Source: Eubacteriales Family XIII. Incertae Sedis bacterium (lineage in GTDB: Bacteria; Bacillota; Clostridia; Peptostreptococcales; Anaerovoracaceae). From it: 5,835 nucleotides of DNA. The stretch spans positions 1-5,835 of the forward strand of contig JAISEX010000264.1 of the NCBI GenBank assembly GCA_031263875.1. The letters run 5' to 3'. Made by a program: the position numbers and the translations under genes. The notes beneath the pieces were generated by a model. That model was not told where the DNA came from. It searched no databases and worked only from the letters and a program-made list of their open reading frames with translations. Shown one piece after another: positions 1-4,851 of the stretch. Within the stretch, counting starts at the first letter, position 1, and every line of letters begins with the position of its first letter.

Positions 1-114
1 GCTCATCTCCGCGAGCGCAACGCGCATGCCAAGTTGCGCGGCCCGTATCGCGCCGGAATAGCCGGCGGGCCCGCCGCCGATCACGACAAGGTCAAATGCG
101 TGTTTATGCTCCAT
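1..114 (-). CDS. lpdA: Dihydrolipoamide dehydrogenase (glycine cleavage L protein), N-terminal fragment
   Basis: Only the first 38 codons are in the window; the gene runs off at position 1. The peptide begins MEHKHAFDLVVIGGGPAGYS and shows the FAD-binding Rossmann start: a hydrophobic beta strand, then G13-x-G15-x-x-G18, then a helix with AAQLGMRVALAE ending in the acidic residue (E36) that in this fold contacts the ribose of the adenine nucleotide. The GYSGAIRAAQLGM segment is typical of lipoamide dehydrogenases, which reoxidise the dihydrolipoyl arm of H protein with NAD+. The ATG at 112-114 lies inside the last codons of gcvPB (11-nt overlap), with AGAGG at 121-125 six bases upstream, so it is probably translationally coupled. 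Its place as last visible gene of a gcv operon supports the role, but another flavoprotein disulfide reductase cannot be fully excluded from 38 residues. Confidence 0.85.
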   Translation of the reverse strand, partial: MEHKHAFDLVVIGGGPAGYSGAIRAAQLGMRVALAEMS

Positions 115-1555
115 CGTTATCCTCTCTCCGGTAGCGCAGCACCGGATTTCGCGCCGCGGCGACCTCGTCAGGGCGTCCGATCGGTGTGGTTTGCGGGCAG
201 GCGTGAACAGCGCCGGGGTCCTCCATCGCGGCATCGTAGATTTCCGCAAAGACCCGCGCGGCCTCATCCAGCGTTTCCTTGCTCTCGGTTTCCACGGGTT
301 CCACCATCAGCGCTTCCTTTACGATCAGCGGGAAATAGACGGTCGGCGGATGGATGTTCCGGTCGATCAGGGCCTTCGCGATCTCGGTCGCGGTAACGCC
401 CCGCTCTTTCTTTTCCCGTTCCATAGAAATCACAAATTCGTGCATACAGACGCCCGTGGTGGCGACCGTGTAACGTTTTTTTAGAAGATGCATAAAATAA
501 TTCGCGTTGAGCACCGCGGTTTTCGCGGAGAGCGGGATTCCCTCTTTGCCGAGCGTCATCAGATAGGCGAGCGCCTTGACGACGACGAGAAAATTACCGT
601 AATAACCCTTGACGCGTCCGATGCTGTCGGGCCGGTCGTAGTCGAGCCGGAAGCCGTTATCCGTCTTCGTGACGACGGGATAGGGGAGGTAGGGTTCGAG
701 GAAATTTTTGCATCCCACCGCGCCGCAGCCGGGCCCGCCGCCGCCGTGCGGAGTCGAGAAGGTTTTGTGCAGATTCAGGTGAATGATGTCAAATCCCATA
801 TCGCCCGGGCGCACGACGCCCATGACCGCGTTGAGGTTCGCGCCGTCGTAATAGACGAGGCCGCCCGCCTCGTGCACGATTTCCGTGATCGAGAGAATGT
901 CTTTCTCGAAGATACCGAGAGTGTTCGGGTTGGTGAGCATCATTCCCGCGGTATCGGCGGAAACAGCCGCTTTCAGCCGTTCGATATTGATACAGCCGTC
1001 CTCGTCCGACGGGATATTCACCACTTCCATGCCGCACATCGATACGGTGGCCGGGTTGGTGCCGTGAGCCGAATCCGGTATAATGATCTTCTTGCGCCGG
1101 TGATCGCCCCGCGCCTCATGATATTTTTTGATAAGCATCAGTCCCGTAAATTCGCCCTGCGCGCCGGCGGCCGGCTGGAACGTCATGCGGTCCATGCCCG
1201 TGATCTCCGTAAGATATTCCTCGGCAAGCGCGAGCGCCGCAAGGCAACCCTGCACGGAACTTTCCGGCTGCAGAGGATGGATTTCGCAAAAGCCCGGAAG
1301 TTTTGCGCATTTCTCATTGACGGCCGGATTATATTTCATCGTGCAGGAACCGAGCGGATAAAACCCGCTGTTCACGCCATAGGCCCGTTTTTCCAAGGCC
1401 GAATAGTGTCGCGAGAGATCGCCTTCGGATAATTCAGGCAGCAGGGGAGCGGTTTTTCGCGCGAGCTGTTCCGGCAGCGCCGTTTCGGGAACGTCGAGCG
1501 GGGGAAGCAGTTCGCTGCGCCGATCCATAACGCTTTTTTCAAACAGCAGATCCAT
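104..1555 (-). CDS. gcvPB: Glycine dehydrogenase (decarboxylating) subunit 2, P-protein beta
   Basis: This is the C-terminal half of glycine decarboxylase (P protein). It carries the pyridoxal phosphate and, with GcvPA, decarboxylates glycine and passes the aminomethyl group to lipoyl-GcvH in the cytoplasm. The product has 483 residues, normal for the split subunit. Visible landmarks are GSCTMKYNP (69-77), DSAHGTNPAT (161-170), TNPNTLGIFE (208-217), YYDGANLNAV (235-244) and NLHKTFSTPHGGGGPG (261-276). K264 of the last motif is the expected PLP-binding lysine. The start at 1553-1555 is chosen over upstream in-frame codons because AAAGGAGGTG (1561-1570) lies seven bases before it and the family N-terminus begins there. 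Its ATG shares one base with the gcvPA stop (TAATG), and its end overlaps lpdA by 11 nt. The reading frame is intact. Confidence 0.97.
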   Translation of the reverse strand: MDLLFEKSVMDRRSELLPPLDVPETALPEQLARKTAPLLPELSEGDLSRHYSALEKRAYGVNSGFYPLGSCTMKYNPAVNEKCAKLPGFCEIHPLQPESSVQGCLAALALAEEYLTEITGMDRMTFQPAAGAQGEFTGLMLIKKYHEARGDHRRKKIIIPDSAHGTNPATVSMCGMEVVNIPSDEDGCINIERLKAAVSADTAGMMLTNPNTLGIFEKDILSITEIVHEAGGLVYYDGANLNAVMGVVRPGDMGFDIIHLNLHKTFSTPHGGGGPGCGAVGCKNFLEPYLPYPVVTKTDNGFRLDYDRPDSIGRVKGYYGNFLVVVKALAYLMTLGKEGIPLSAKTAVLNANYFMHLLKKRYTVATTGVCMHEFVISMEREKKERGVTATEIAKALIDRNIHPPTVYFPLIVKEALMVEPVETESKETLDEAARVFAEIYDAAMEDPGAVHACPQTTPIGRPDEVAAARNPVLRYRREDNDGA

Positions 1556-2865
1556 TACGCCACCTCCTTTATCAAGGTAATCAAGCGGTCGATTTCTTCC
1601 TTCGTGTTCATCTCGGTCGCGCACCAGAGGATCCCGCCGTGGGTGAACGCGCCCGCGAGGATGCCGTGCCGCGCGAGATGTTCTTCGAGTTTCGCCGTAT
1701 CAACCGGACATTCCGTCAGAAATTCATGGAAGAATTCCGCGTCGTGCCGGCGTTTAAATCCGCAGGCTTCAAGTTCCCGCGCGAGGTAATGCGCTTTGGA
1801 AAAACACTGCGCCGCAACTTCCTTGAGGCCGCGCGGCCCCATCGCCGCGAGATAGACGGCGGCGGTCATCGCGCAGAGCGCCTGGTTCGAGCAGATGTTG
1901 CTTCCGGCCTTTTCCCGCCGGATATGCTGTTCGCGCGCCTGTAAGGTCAGCACGAACGCGCGCCGTCCCGTATCGTCGGTGGTCTGTCCGACGATGCGCC
2001 CCGGCAATTTCCGCGTCATCGCGCCGGTCGCCGCCATAAATCCGAGATACGGCCCGCCGAACGAGAGCGGCATTCCGAGCGGCTGCCCCTCGCCGACCGC
2101 GATATCCGCGCCGCATTCGCCCGGCGATCTCAGAATCGCCGCCGCAATCGGATTCACGCCCATTATACATTTCGCGCCGCCCTCGTGGATGATCTCCGCC
2201 GCCGCTTCGCAGTCCTCGATCAAGCCGAAATAATTCGGCTGCATCAGATAGACGCCCGACACGTCCTCGGACATATTTTTCCGCAGCTCGTCCAGATCGG
2301 TCAAACCATCTTTGGCGGGAATCACGCGAACCTCGTTGTTCGCCGCCCAACAGTAGGTCTTGACCGTTTCGATCACTTCGGGGTGCGCGGTTTCGGAGAT
2401 CAGCGTCACGCCGCGTTTCCGGTCACGGCACATCGCCGCCGCTTCCGCCGTCGCGGTCGCGCCGTCATACACCGACGCGTTGGAGCTGTCCAATCCCATT
2501 AATTCCGCTATCATCGTCTGATATTCGAAAATCGATTGCAAAATGCCCTGCGACAGCTCCGCCTGATAGGGCGTGTAGGCGGTGACGAAAGTTTCCTTCG
2601 ACGTTACCGCGTCCACGATGGCGGGTCTGTAATGCCGGTAGGCTCCGGCGCCGCGAAAGCTCGCCCGGAACACGGTGTTTTTCTCCGCGAGACGGCTCAT
2701 CTTTCGCGTTACCTCAAGTTCCGATAAGCCTGCCGGAATGTTCGGGCCGCTTTCCTGTAATAAAAGCTGCGGAACGGCCGCGTAAAGCTCGTCAATCGAG
2801 CCGCGCCCGATCGCGCCGAGCATCTCCGCGCGCTGCACATCGGTGGAGGGAAGATAATGCGCCAT
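1555..2865 (-). CDS. gcvPA: Glycine dehydrogenase (decarboxylating) subunit 1, P-protein alpha
   Basis: This is the N-terminal half of the glycine decarboxylase P protein, which pairs with GcvPB to form the active PLP enzyme. It lacks the PLP lysine itself. The product has 436 residues, close to the usual length of split alpha subunits. It begins MAHYLPSTDVQRAEMLGAIG, the typical family opening. Conserved blocks include YTPYQAELSQGILQSIFEYQ (97-116), VYDGATATAEAAAM (132-145), VGEGQPLGMPLSFGGPYLGF (257-276) and LQAREQHIRREKAGSNICSN (308-327). The start at 2863-2865 is one base after the gcvH stop and has AGGAG at 2872-2876, six bases upstream. An in-frame extension running back through gcvH is only the other frame of that gene. 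The stop overlaps gcvPB as TAATG, which should keep the two subunits in equal amounts. Confidence 0.97.
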   Translation of the reverse strand: MAHYLPSTDVQRAEMLGAIGRGSIDELYAAVPQLLLQESGPNIPAGLSELEVTRKMSRLAEKNTVFRASFRGAGAYRHYRPAIVDAVTSKETFVTAYTPYQAELSQGILQSIFEYQTMIAELMGLDSSNASVYDGATATAEAAAMCRDRKRGVTLISETAHPEVIETVKTYCWAANNEVRVIPAKDGLTDLDELRKNMSEDVSGVYLMQPNYFGLIEDCEAAAEIIHEGGAKCIMGVNPIAAAILRSPGECGADIAVGEGQPLGMPLSFGGPYLGFMAATGAMTRKLPGRIVGQTTDDTGRRAFVLTLQAREQHIRREKAGSNICSNQALCAMTAAVYLAAMGPRGLKEVAAQCFSKAHYLARELEACGFKRRHDAEFFHEFLTECPVDTAKLEEHLARHGILAGAFTHGGILWCATEMNTKEEIDRLITLIKEVA

Positions 2866-2866
2866 G

Positions 2867-3247
2867 CTATTCTCCTTCGGCAACAAATGCCTCGTATTCT
2901 TCGGCGGATAAGAGCGGTTCGTCGATCTCGGCGTCCCCCACCTGGACGAGCCACGCCCCATACGGATCCGCGTTGATCATTTCTGGCGTATCCAGCAGTT
3001 CCTCGTTAATGGCGGTGACCGTCCCCGAAACCGGCGCATAGATGTCCGATACGGTCTTGACGCTTTCGACGTCGCCGATAATATCGCCCGATGAGAAGGC
3101 GTCGCCGGCCTCGGGCAGATTGACGAAAACCAGCGCGCCCATTTCGTTCTGCGCATAGTCCGTCAGCCCAATTTTCAACGTGGAATCGGGCAAAAATTCG
3201 ACCCATTCATGCGTTTTGGCGTATTTGAGATGGTGCGGATTGTTCAT
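2867..3247 (-). CDS. gcvH: Glycine cleavage system H protein (lipoyl carrier)
   Basis: GcvH is the small lipoylated shuttle that carries the aminomethyl group from the P to the T protein and is then reoxidised by the L protein. The product has 126 residues, as usual. It shows the family opening KYAKTHEWVEF (8-18), GLTDYAQNEMGALVFVNLPE (27-46) and the lipoylation loop VESVKTVSDIYAPVSG (60-75), where K64 is the residue that receives lipoate. NADPYGAWLVQV (92-103) is the conserved C-terminal strand region. The start at 3245-3247 has AAGGA at 3257-3261, nine bases upstream. It is the first gene after the glycine riboswitch, so its expression, and that of the genes behind it, should rise with glycine. 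In many related operons gcvT sits before gcvH; here it does not. Confidence 0.97.
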   Translation of the reverse strand: MNNPHHLKYAKTHEWVEFLPDSTLKIGLTDYAQNEMGALVFVNLPEAGDAFSSGDIIGDVESVKTVSDIYAPVSGTVTAINEELLDTPEMINADPYGAWLVQVGDAEIDEPLLSAEEYEAFVAEGE

Positions 3248-3440
3248 GGTACTGTTTCCTTTCTTACTGCTGGCGATTTGTTAATAATGGCTTGCTTATG
3301 TAATGGTAACGGCGCGTTGCCGGTAAGCTCACCCCTGCGCGGCGCGTCGGAAATGCCCCCTGCGTTTCGCGTGCCGGATGTCCGTCCGGTAATGCCGCTC
3401 TATCGTTGCTCCGGTTCACAGCCATCCTCTCCGTGCCCGA
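3248..3440 (-). other. Geneless 5' leader between riboswitch terminator and gcvH
   Basis: About 190 nt separate the riboswitch terminator from the gcvH start, and I see no supportable gene. Two hairpins are readable: GGTAACG (3305-3311) with CGTTGCC (3315-3321), seven pairs with one wobble and a GCG loop, and CCGGA (3374-3378) with TCCGG (3385-3389). The middle is markedly GC-rich (near 3320-3400) compared with the AT-rich 3270-3305 next to gcvH. An open frame starting ATGGC near 3425 and ending at 3264 has a purine-rich GGAGAGG directly abutting its ATG, too close for a usual ribosome site, and no recognisable protein features. No trace of gcvT coding sequence is visible in any frame. Confidence 0.5.
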
Positions 3441-3477
3441 TAAAATAAAAAAGAGCCGCACAAAACATGTGCGTCTC
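3441..3477 (-). terminator. Intrinsic terminator of the glycine riboswitch
   Basis: Read on the minus strand, GAG-A-CGCACA (3477-3468) pairs with TGTGCG-G-CTC (3462-3453) around a five-base loop. This gives nine pairs with one A-G mismatch, followed by a T-rich tract TTTTTTATTTTA (3452-3441). The lowest three pairs use 3475-3477, which are also the 3' strand of aptamer 2 helix P1. Glycine-stabilised P1 would therefore weaken the terminator and let RNA polymerase reach gcvH: an ON switch, as in the Bacillus subtilis gcvT riboswitch. Confidence 0.85.
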
Positions 3478-3658
3478 CGTGTGCGGACCTGAAAGTTTCT
3501 CCCGGTAACGGGATTGCCTCTTCGGTGCCAAAATTTTGGCTCTCCGGAATATTCGTCCGGATCCGGTCCCTTTGCCTGAGAGTTTTCACGCGGCTCCCCT
3601 TCGGCGCCGATCACAACTCGTGTGATGCGGTCTCTCCCGAATCTTTCTTCCGAATATT
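3475..3658 (-). promoter_or_regulatory. Tandem glycine riboswitch (two aptamers, leader-linker P0)
   Basis: Read on the minus strand, two glycine aptamers follow each other. Aptamer 1 (about 3643-3560) shows GGGAGAGACC, GGCGCCGAAGGGG and AAACTCTCAGGCAAAGGGACC. Aptamer 2 (about 3549-3475) shows CCGGAGAGCC, ACCGAAGAGGC and AAACTTTCAGG. These are the conserved cores of the family. Helix P1 of aptamer 1 pairs 3637-3643 with 3560-3566 (seven pairs, one wobble). The leader AATATTCG (3658-3651) is perfectly complementary to CGAATATT (3555-3548) in the inter-aptamer linker. That matches the known P0 helix with kink-turn, the intervening bases being GAAGAAA and CGGA. P1 of aptamer 2 is short (3545-3549 with 3475-3479). 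The element lies between the operon promoter and a terminator and should switch the gcv genes on when glycine is abundant. Confidence 0.95.
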
Positions 3659-3672
3659 ATTCATTTTTTTTC

Positions 3673-3702
3673 ATCATATCACCACTCGCGGTGGTATGTC
3701 AA
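3673..3702 (-). promoter_or_regulatory. Sigma-A-type promoter of the gcv operon
   Basis: On the minus strand a perfect -35 box TTGACA (3702-3697) and a -10 box TATGAT (3678-3673, five of six consensus bases) are separated by 18 bp. Transcription would start near 3666, just before the P0 strand of the glycine riboswitch. No other promoter of this quality lies before gcvH on this strand. Confidence 0.8.
3681..3695. repeat. Inverted repeat inside the gcv promoter spacer (candidate operator)
   Basis: ACCAC (3681-3685) and GTGGT (3691-3695) form a perfect five-base inverted repeat around TCGCG. It sits entirely between the -35 and -10 boxes of the gcv promoter. A repressor bound here would block RNA polymerase. 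Five-base arms are short, so chance is possible. Confidence 0.35.
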
Positions 3703-3755
3703 TCGAAAAAACGCGCCGGACGAACGAACGCGACGGGCGCTCGGGCAAAAAATTG

Positions 3756-3784
3756 TTGCATAATGGGTGGAATGGGTGTATTAT
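3756..3784 (+). promoter_or_regulatory. Plus-strand promoter driving a putative antisense RNA
   Basis: TTGCAT (3756-3761) and TATTAT (3779-3784, five of six -10 bases) are spaced by exactly 17 bp on the plus strand. The predicted start is near 3791. No protein gene with a ribosome binding site follows. Instead the transcript would open with a hairpin and then run antisense to the end of the small gene at 3843-3959. The -35 box is only moderate. Confidence 0.5.
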
Positions 3785-3790
3785 AAGTGA

Positions 3791-3872
3791 AAAGGAACCC
3801 GTCGTATGGCGATTCGTTCCCAAATAATTGGTTAGAAATCACCTACTTTCGTGGGTGGTTTCTGTTTTGTGC
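3791..3872 (+). ncRNA. Putative short antisense RNA (candidate antitoxin)
   Basis: From the promised start near 3791 the RNA would carry a first hairpin, GGAAC (3794-3798) with GTTCC (3816-3820) capped by CGTC/GGCG (3800-3803 with 3808-3811) and a GTAT loop. An AT-rich single-stranded stretch follows, and then the long hairpin 3834-3863 trailed by GTTTTG. The total is about 75-80 nt. It would be perfectly complementary to the last codons and 3' untranslated end of the small hydrophobic gene on the other strand. This two-hairpin, convergent, 3'-overlapping layout resembles the antitoxin RNAs of type I systems such as RatA/TxpA or the Fst family. No expression evidence can be seen from sequence, and the 3' end is approximate. 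Confidence 0.4.
3834..3863. terminator. Shared (bidirectional) hairpin terminator
   Basis: Thirteen consecutive pairs (3834-3846 with 3851-3863) close a four-base loop. As plus-strand RNA two of these are U-G wobbles and none is a mismatch, and GTTTTG follows the T-rich 3' arm. As minus-strand RNA the same two positions are C-A mismatches, though the loop becomes GAAA (a GNRA tetraloop), and the following T run is weak. The hairpin covers the stop codon of the small minus-strand gene (3843-3845). It therefore looks chiefly like the end of the plus-strand RNA, perhaps also serving the opposite transcript. Confidence 0.6.
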
Positions 3873-3959
3873 TTGCCTGCCTTGCAGGAGACTGATTACC
3901 GTACAAACGGCGCACACGGCTTGGAGTATAACTCCGATAACCATGAGAATCAGTGCCAT
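3843..3959 (-). CDS. Small hydrophobic one-helix peptide (candidate type I toxin)
   Basis: This 38-codon gene begins MALILMVIGVILQAVCAVC. Residues about 2-25 are almost entirely hydrophobic and long enough for one membrane helix. The tail, from Q26 on (GRQAQNRNHPRK), is polar with four positive charges and no acid, so it would stay on the cytoplasmic side. The ATG (3957-3959) has AAAGGAGGTG at 3965-3974 with a seven-base gap, the same Shine-Dalgarno and spacing as gcvPB, which is strong evidence that it is translated. The stop lies inside the hairpin at 3834-3863. Upstream on the same strand are a large structured region and a promoter; a plus-strand promoter faces it from downstream. Size, hydrophobicity, basic tail and convergent antisense promoter fit type I toxins or holin-like toxins. 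I do not recognise a specific family, and an ordinary small membrane protein remains possible. Confidence 0.62.
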   Translation of the reverse strand: MALILMVIGVILQAVCAVCTVISLLQGRQAQNRNHPRK

Positions 3960-3994
3960 AGCCCCACCTCCTTTCTCGTCTGATAAGTCAGCGT

Positions 3995-4302
3995 GAGGCT
4001 AAAGAGATCTATACAAACCCGGTCCACAGAGGCGGATTTTCCCCAGAACTTCGGCAAATTTCAAGCACGTACCACCAGTATGCACTTAAAATTCTGCCTG
4101 TGTTCTGAGAAAAATCCGTCATCCGTGGACTCTTTGACCTGATAATGGCGGTATTTCTTCGCAGACGAGGCAGCAGGACGAAGGCGTACCGGTGATACGT
4201 CGCGCTTAGGATGAGACTCGCTTCGCTCGCAGCTGGACGATAACGAAGTCTGCGGTGAAATACCACCATTACAGGCGGGTCTGTATAGTTCTCTTCAGCC
4301 TC
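3995..4302 (-). ncRNA. Large three-way-junction structured region (putative toxin mRNA leader or structured RNA)
   Basis: The 308 nt divide into three long helices with almost no spare bases. The outer helix pairs 3995-4021 with 4276-4302 (24 of 27 exact). Arm B pairs 4022-4065 with 4085-4130, and arm C pairs 4138-4166 with 4248-4275. Helices abut directly at 4021/4022 and 4275/4276, and only seven bases (4131-4137) link B to C. Of the non-Watson-Crick positions, I count seven that become G-U pairs only in minus-strand RNA and two only in plus-strand RNA. That suggests selection on an RNA read toward the small gene at 3843-3959. Arm C ends in an 81-nt region (4167-4247) with further small hairpins. 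It could be an inhibitory mRNA leader, an independent structured RNA, or a palindromic mobile repeat; no known RNA class is recognised. Confidence 0.6.
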
Positions 4303-4373
4303 GTGGAAGCGGAAACAGAATCACCACACTTATTACCGGAAAATCCGATAAATGGGTTCCCTTCTCAATCACT

Positions 4374-4401
4374 ATTATATCACCAATAATTTGAAATGCA
4401 A
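4374..4401 (-). promoter_or_regulatory. Minus-strand promoter upstream of the structured leader and small peptide gene
   Basis: On the minus strand TTGCAT (4401-4396) and a perfect TATAAT (4379-4374) are spaced by 16 bp. Transcription from about 4367 would cross the three-way-junction region and reach the small gene about 410 nt later. No better promoter is visible between the structure and that gene. The -35 box is identical to that of the plus-strand promoter at 3756-3784. Confidence 0.55.
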
Positions 4402-4770
4402 GAGCAGAATTAATTATTTATAAATTATTTTACTCCTGAAAATATCAATCATACAAAATCCGGTCAACACAAATATGTCGTCATGTTACACAAGGACGAA
4501 AACTCCGGCGCCGGACGAAGCAAAGTGAGCGACGCAGTGCCTACCGACCACAAATGGCACATTTGGCACGTGACTTCTGTGCCATATAATCCTCTATTGG
4601 CACAGAAACTGACACCTGCAAGGCACAGAAGCGCGGGATTTCGGATAAGCGTTCGTTTGACGCTCCGTTATTCCCCGCAGCGTAAGGGGCAATTTGTGCC
4701 GTTTTTACACGATATTTGCGAAAAATCAGTACTTTGATAATTTATTTTCATACTTTTTAGATGTTTCTTT
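4402..4770. other. Intergenic region without supportable gene
   Basis: The first part (4402-4480) and last part (4725-4770) are AT-rich, while 4495-4690 is more GC-rich. A plus-strand open frame at 4483-4737 has no ribosome binding site and an unconvincing protein sequence. What can be seen is repeats: a perfect 12-bp palindrome TCCGGCGCCGGA (4504-4515), the GGCAC/GTGCC repeat cluster (4555-4631), and a weak hairpin CCCC/GGGG (4673-4676 with 4686-4689). No tRNA, CRISPR repeat or transposase fragment is visible. Confidence 0.5.
4555..4631. repeat. Cluster of GGCAC / GTGCC repeats with a 10-bp inverted repeat
   Basis: TTCTGTGCCA (4575-4584) and TGGCACAGAA (4598-4607) are perfect inverted copies 13 bp apart. 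A third arm, GGCACAGAAG (4622-4631), is also perfectly complementary to 4574-4583. TGGCAC additionally occurs at 4555-4560 and 4564-4569. The cluster lies about 170-245 bp upstream of the predicted start of the sigma-54-type promoter, a usual range for enhancer-binding sites. No activator gene is in the window, so the link is inference. Confidence 0.45.
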
Positions 4771-4774
4771 AAAA

Positions 4775-4792
4775 TTGGCATGTTGGTTGCTT
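4775..4792 (+). promoter_or_regulatory. Sigma-54 (RpoN) -24/-12 promoter for the symporter gene
   Basis: The sequence TTGGCATGTTGGTTGCTT matches the consensus TGGCACG-N4-TTGCW with one change (T for C). The invariant GG (4777-4778) and GC (4789-4790) are separated by exactly ten bases. Transcription would start near 4801, some 50 bp before the symporter start codon. No convincing sigma-A promoter with correct spacing is seen in the same interval. Such promoters need an activator ATPase bound upstream. Confidence 0.72.
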
Positions 4793-4851
4793 AATTAATG
4801 ATATGATTGCTTTTATATATTCTGGGTGGTTACTATGAGGAGGTTTTTTTT

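Noticed and set aside
488..1432. Long open frame on the plus strand opposite gcvPB
   Set aside because: It is the shadow of gcvPB, which has clear family motifs; no ribosome binding site and an arginine/histidine-rich nonsense-like sequence.
3264..3614. 116-codon minus-strand frame through the riboswitch
   Set aside because: It runs through both glycine aptamers and the terminator, has low-complexity arginine-rich sequence and no credible ribosome site.
3787..3996. Plus-strand frame with GTG start after the plus promoter
   Set aside because: The GTG would lie before or at the predicted transcript start, has no Shine-Dalgarno, and the frame is antisense to the better-supported small gene.
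4009..4269. 86-codon minus-strand frame inside the three-way-junction region
   Set aside because: No ribosome binding site; the sequence is explained by the long base-paired arms.
3995..4302. MITE or other palindromic mobile element
   Set aside because: No target-site duplication was found at the edges and the G-U bias favours an RNA role. Not excluded: genome copy number would decide.
4686..4712. Intrinsic terminator around the GTGCCGTTTTT sequence
   Set aside because: The stem is only about four pairs and no gene ends just upstream on this strand.
4483..4737. 84-codon plus-strand frame in the intergenic region
   Set aside because: No Shine-Dalgarno before its ATG, and the frame spans repeats; protein features are lacking.
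4777..4820. Sigma-A promoter for the symporter (TATGAT or TATATT as -10)
   Set aside because: No acceptable -35 at 16-18 bp; the sigma-54 element fits far better.
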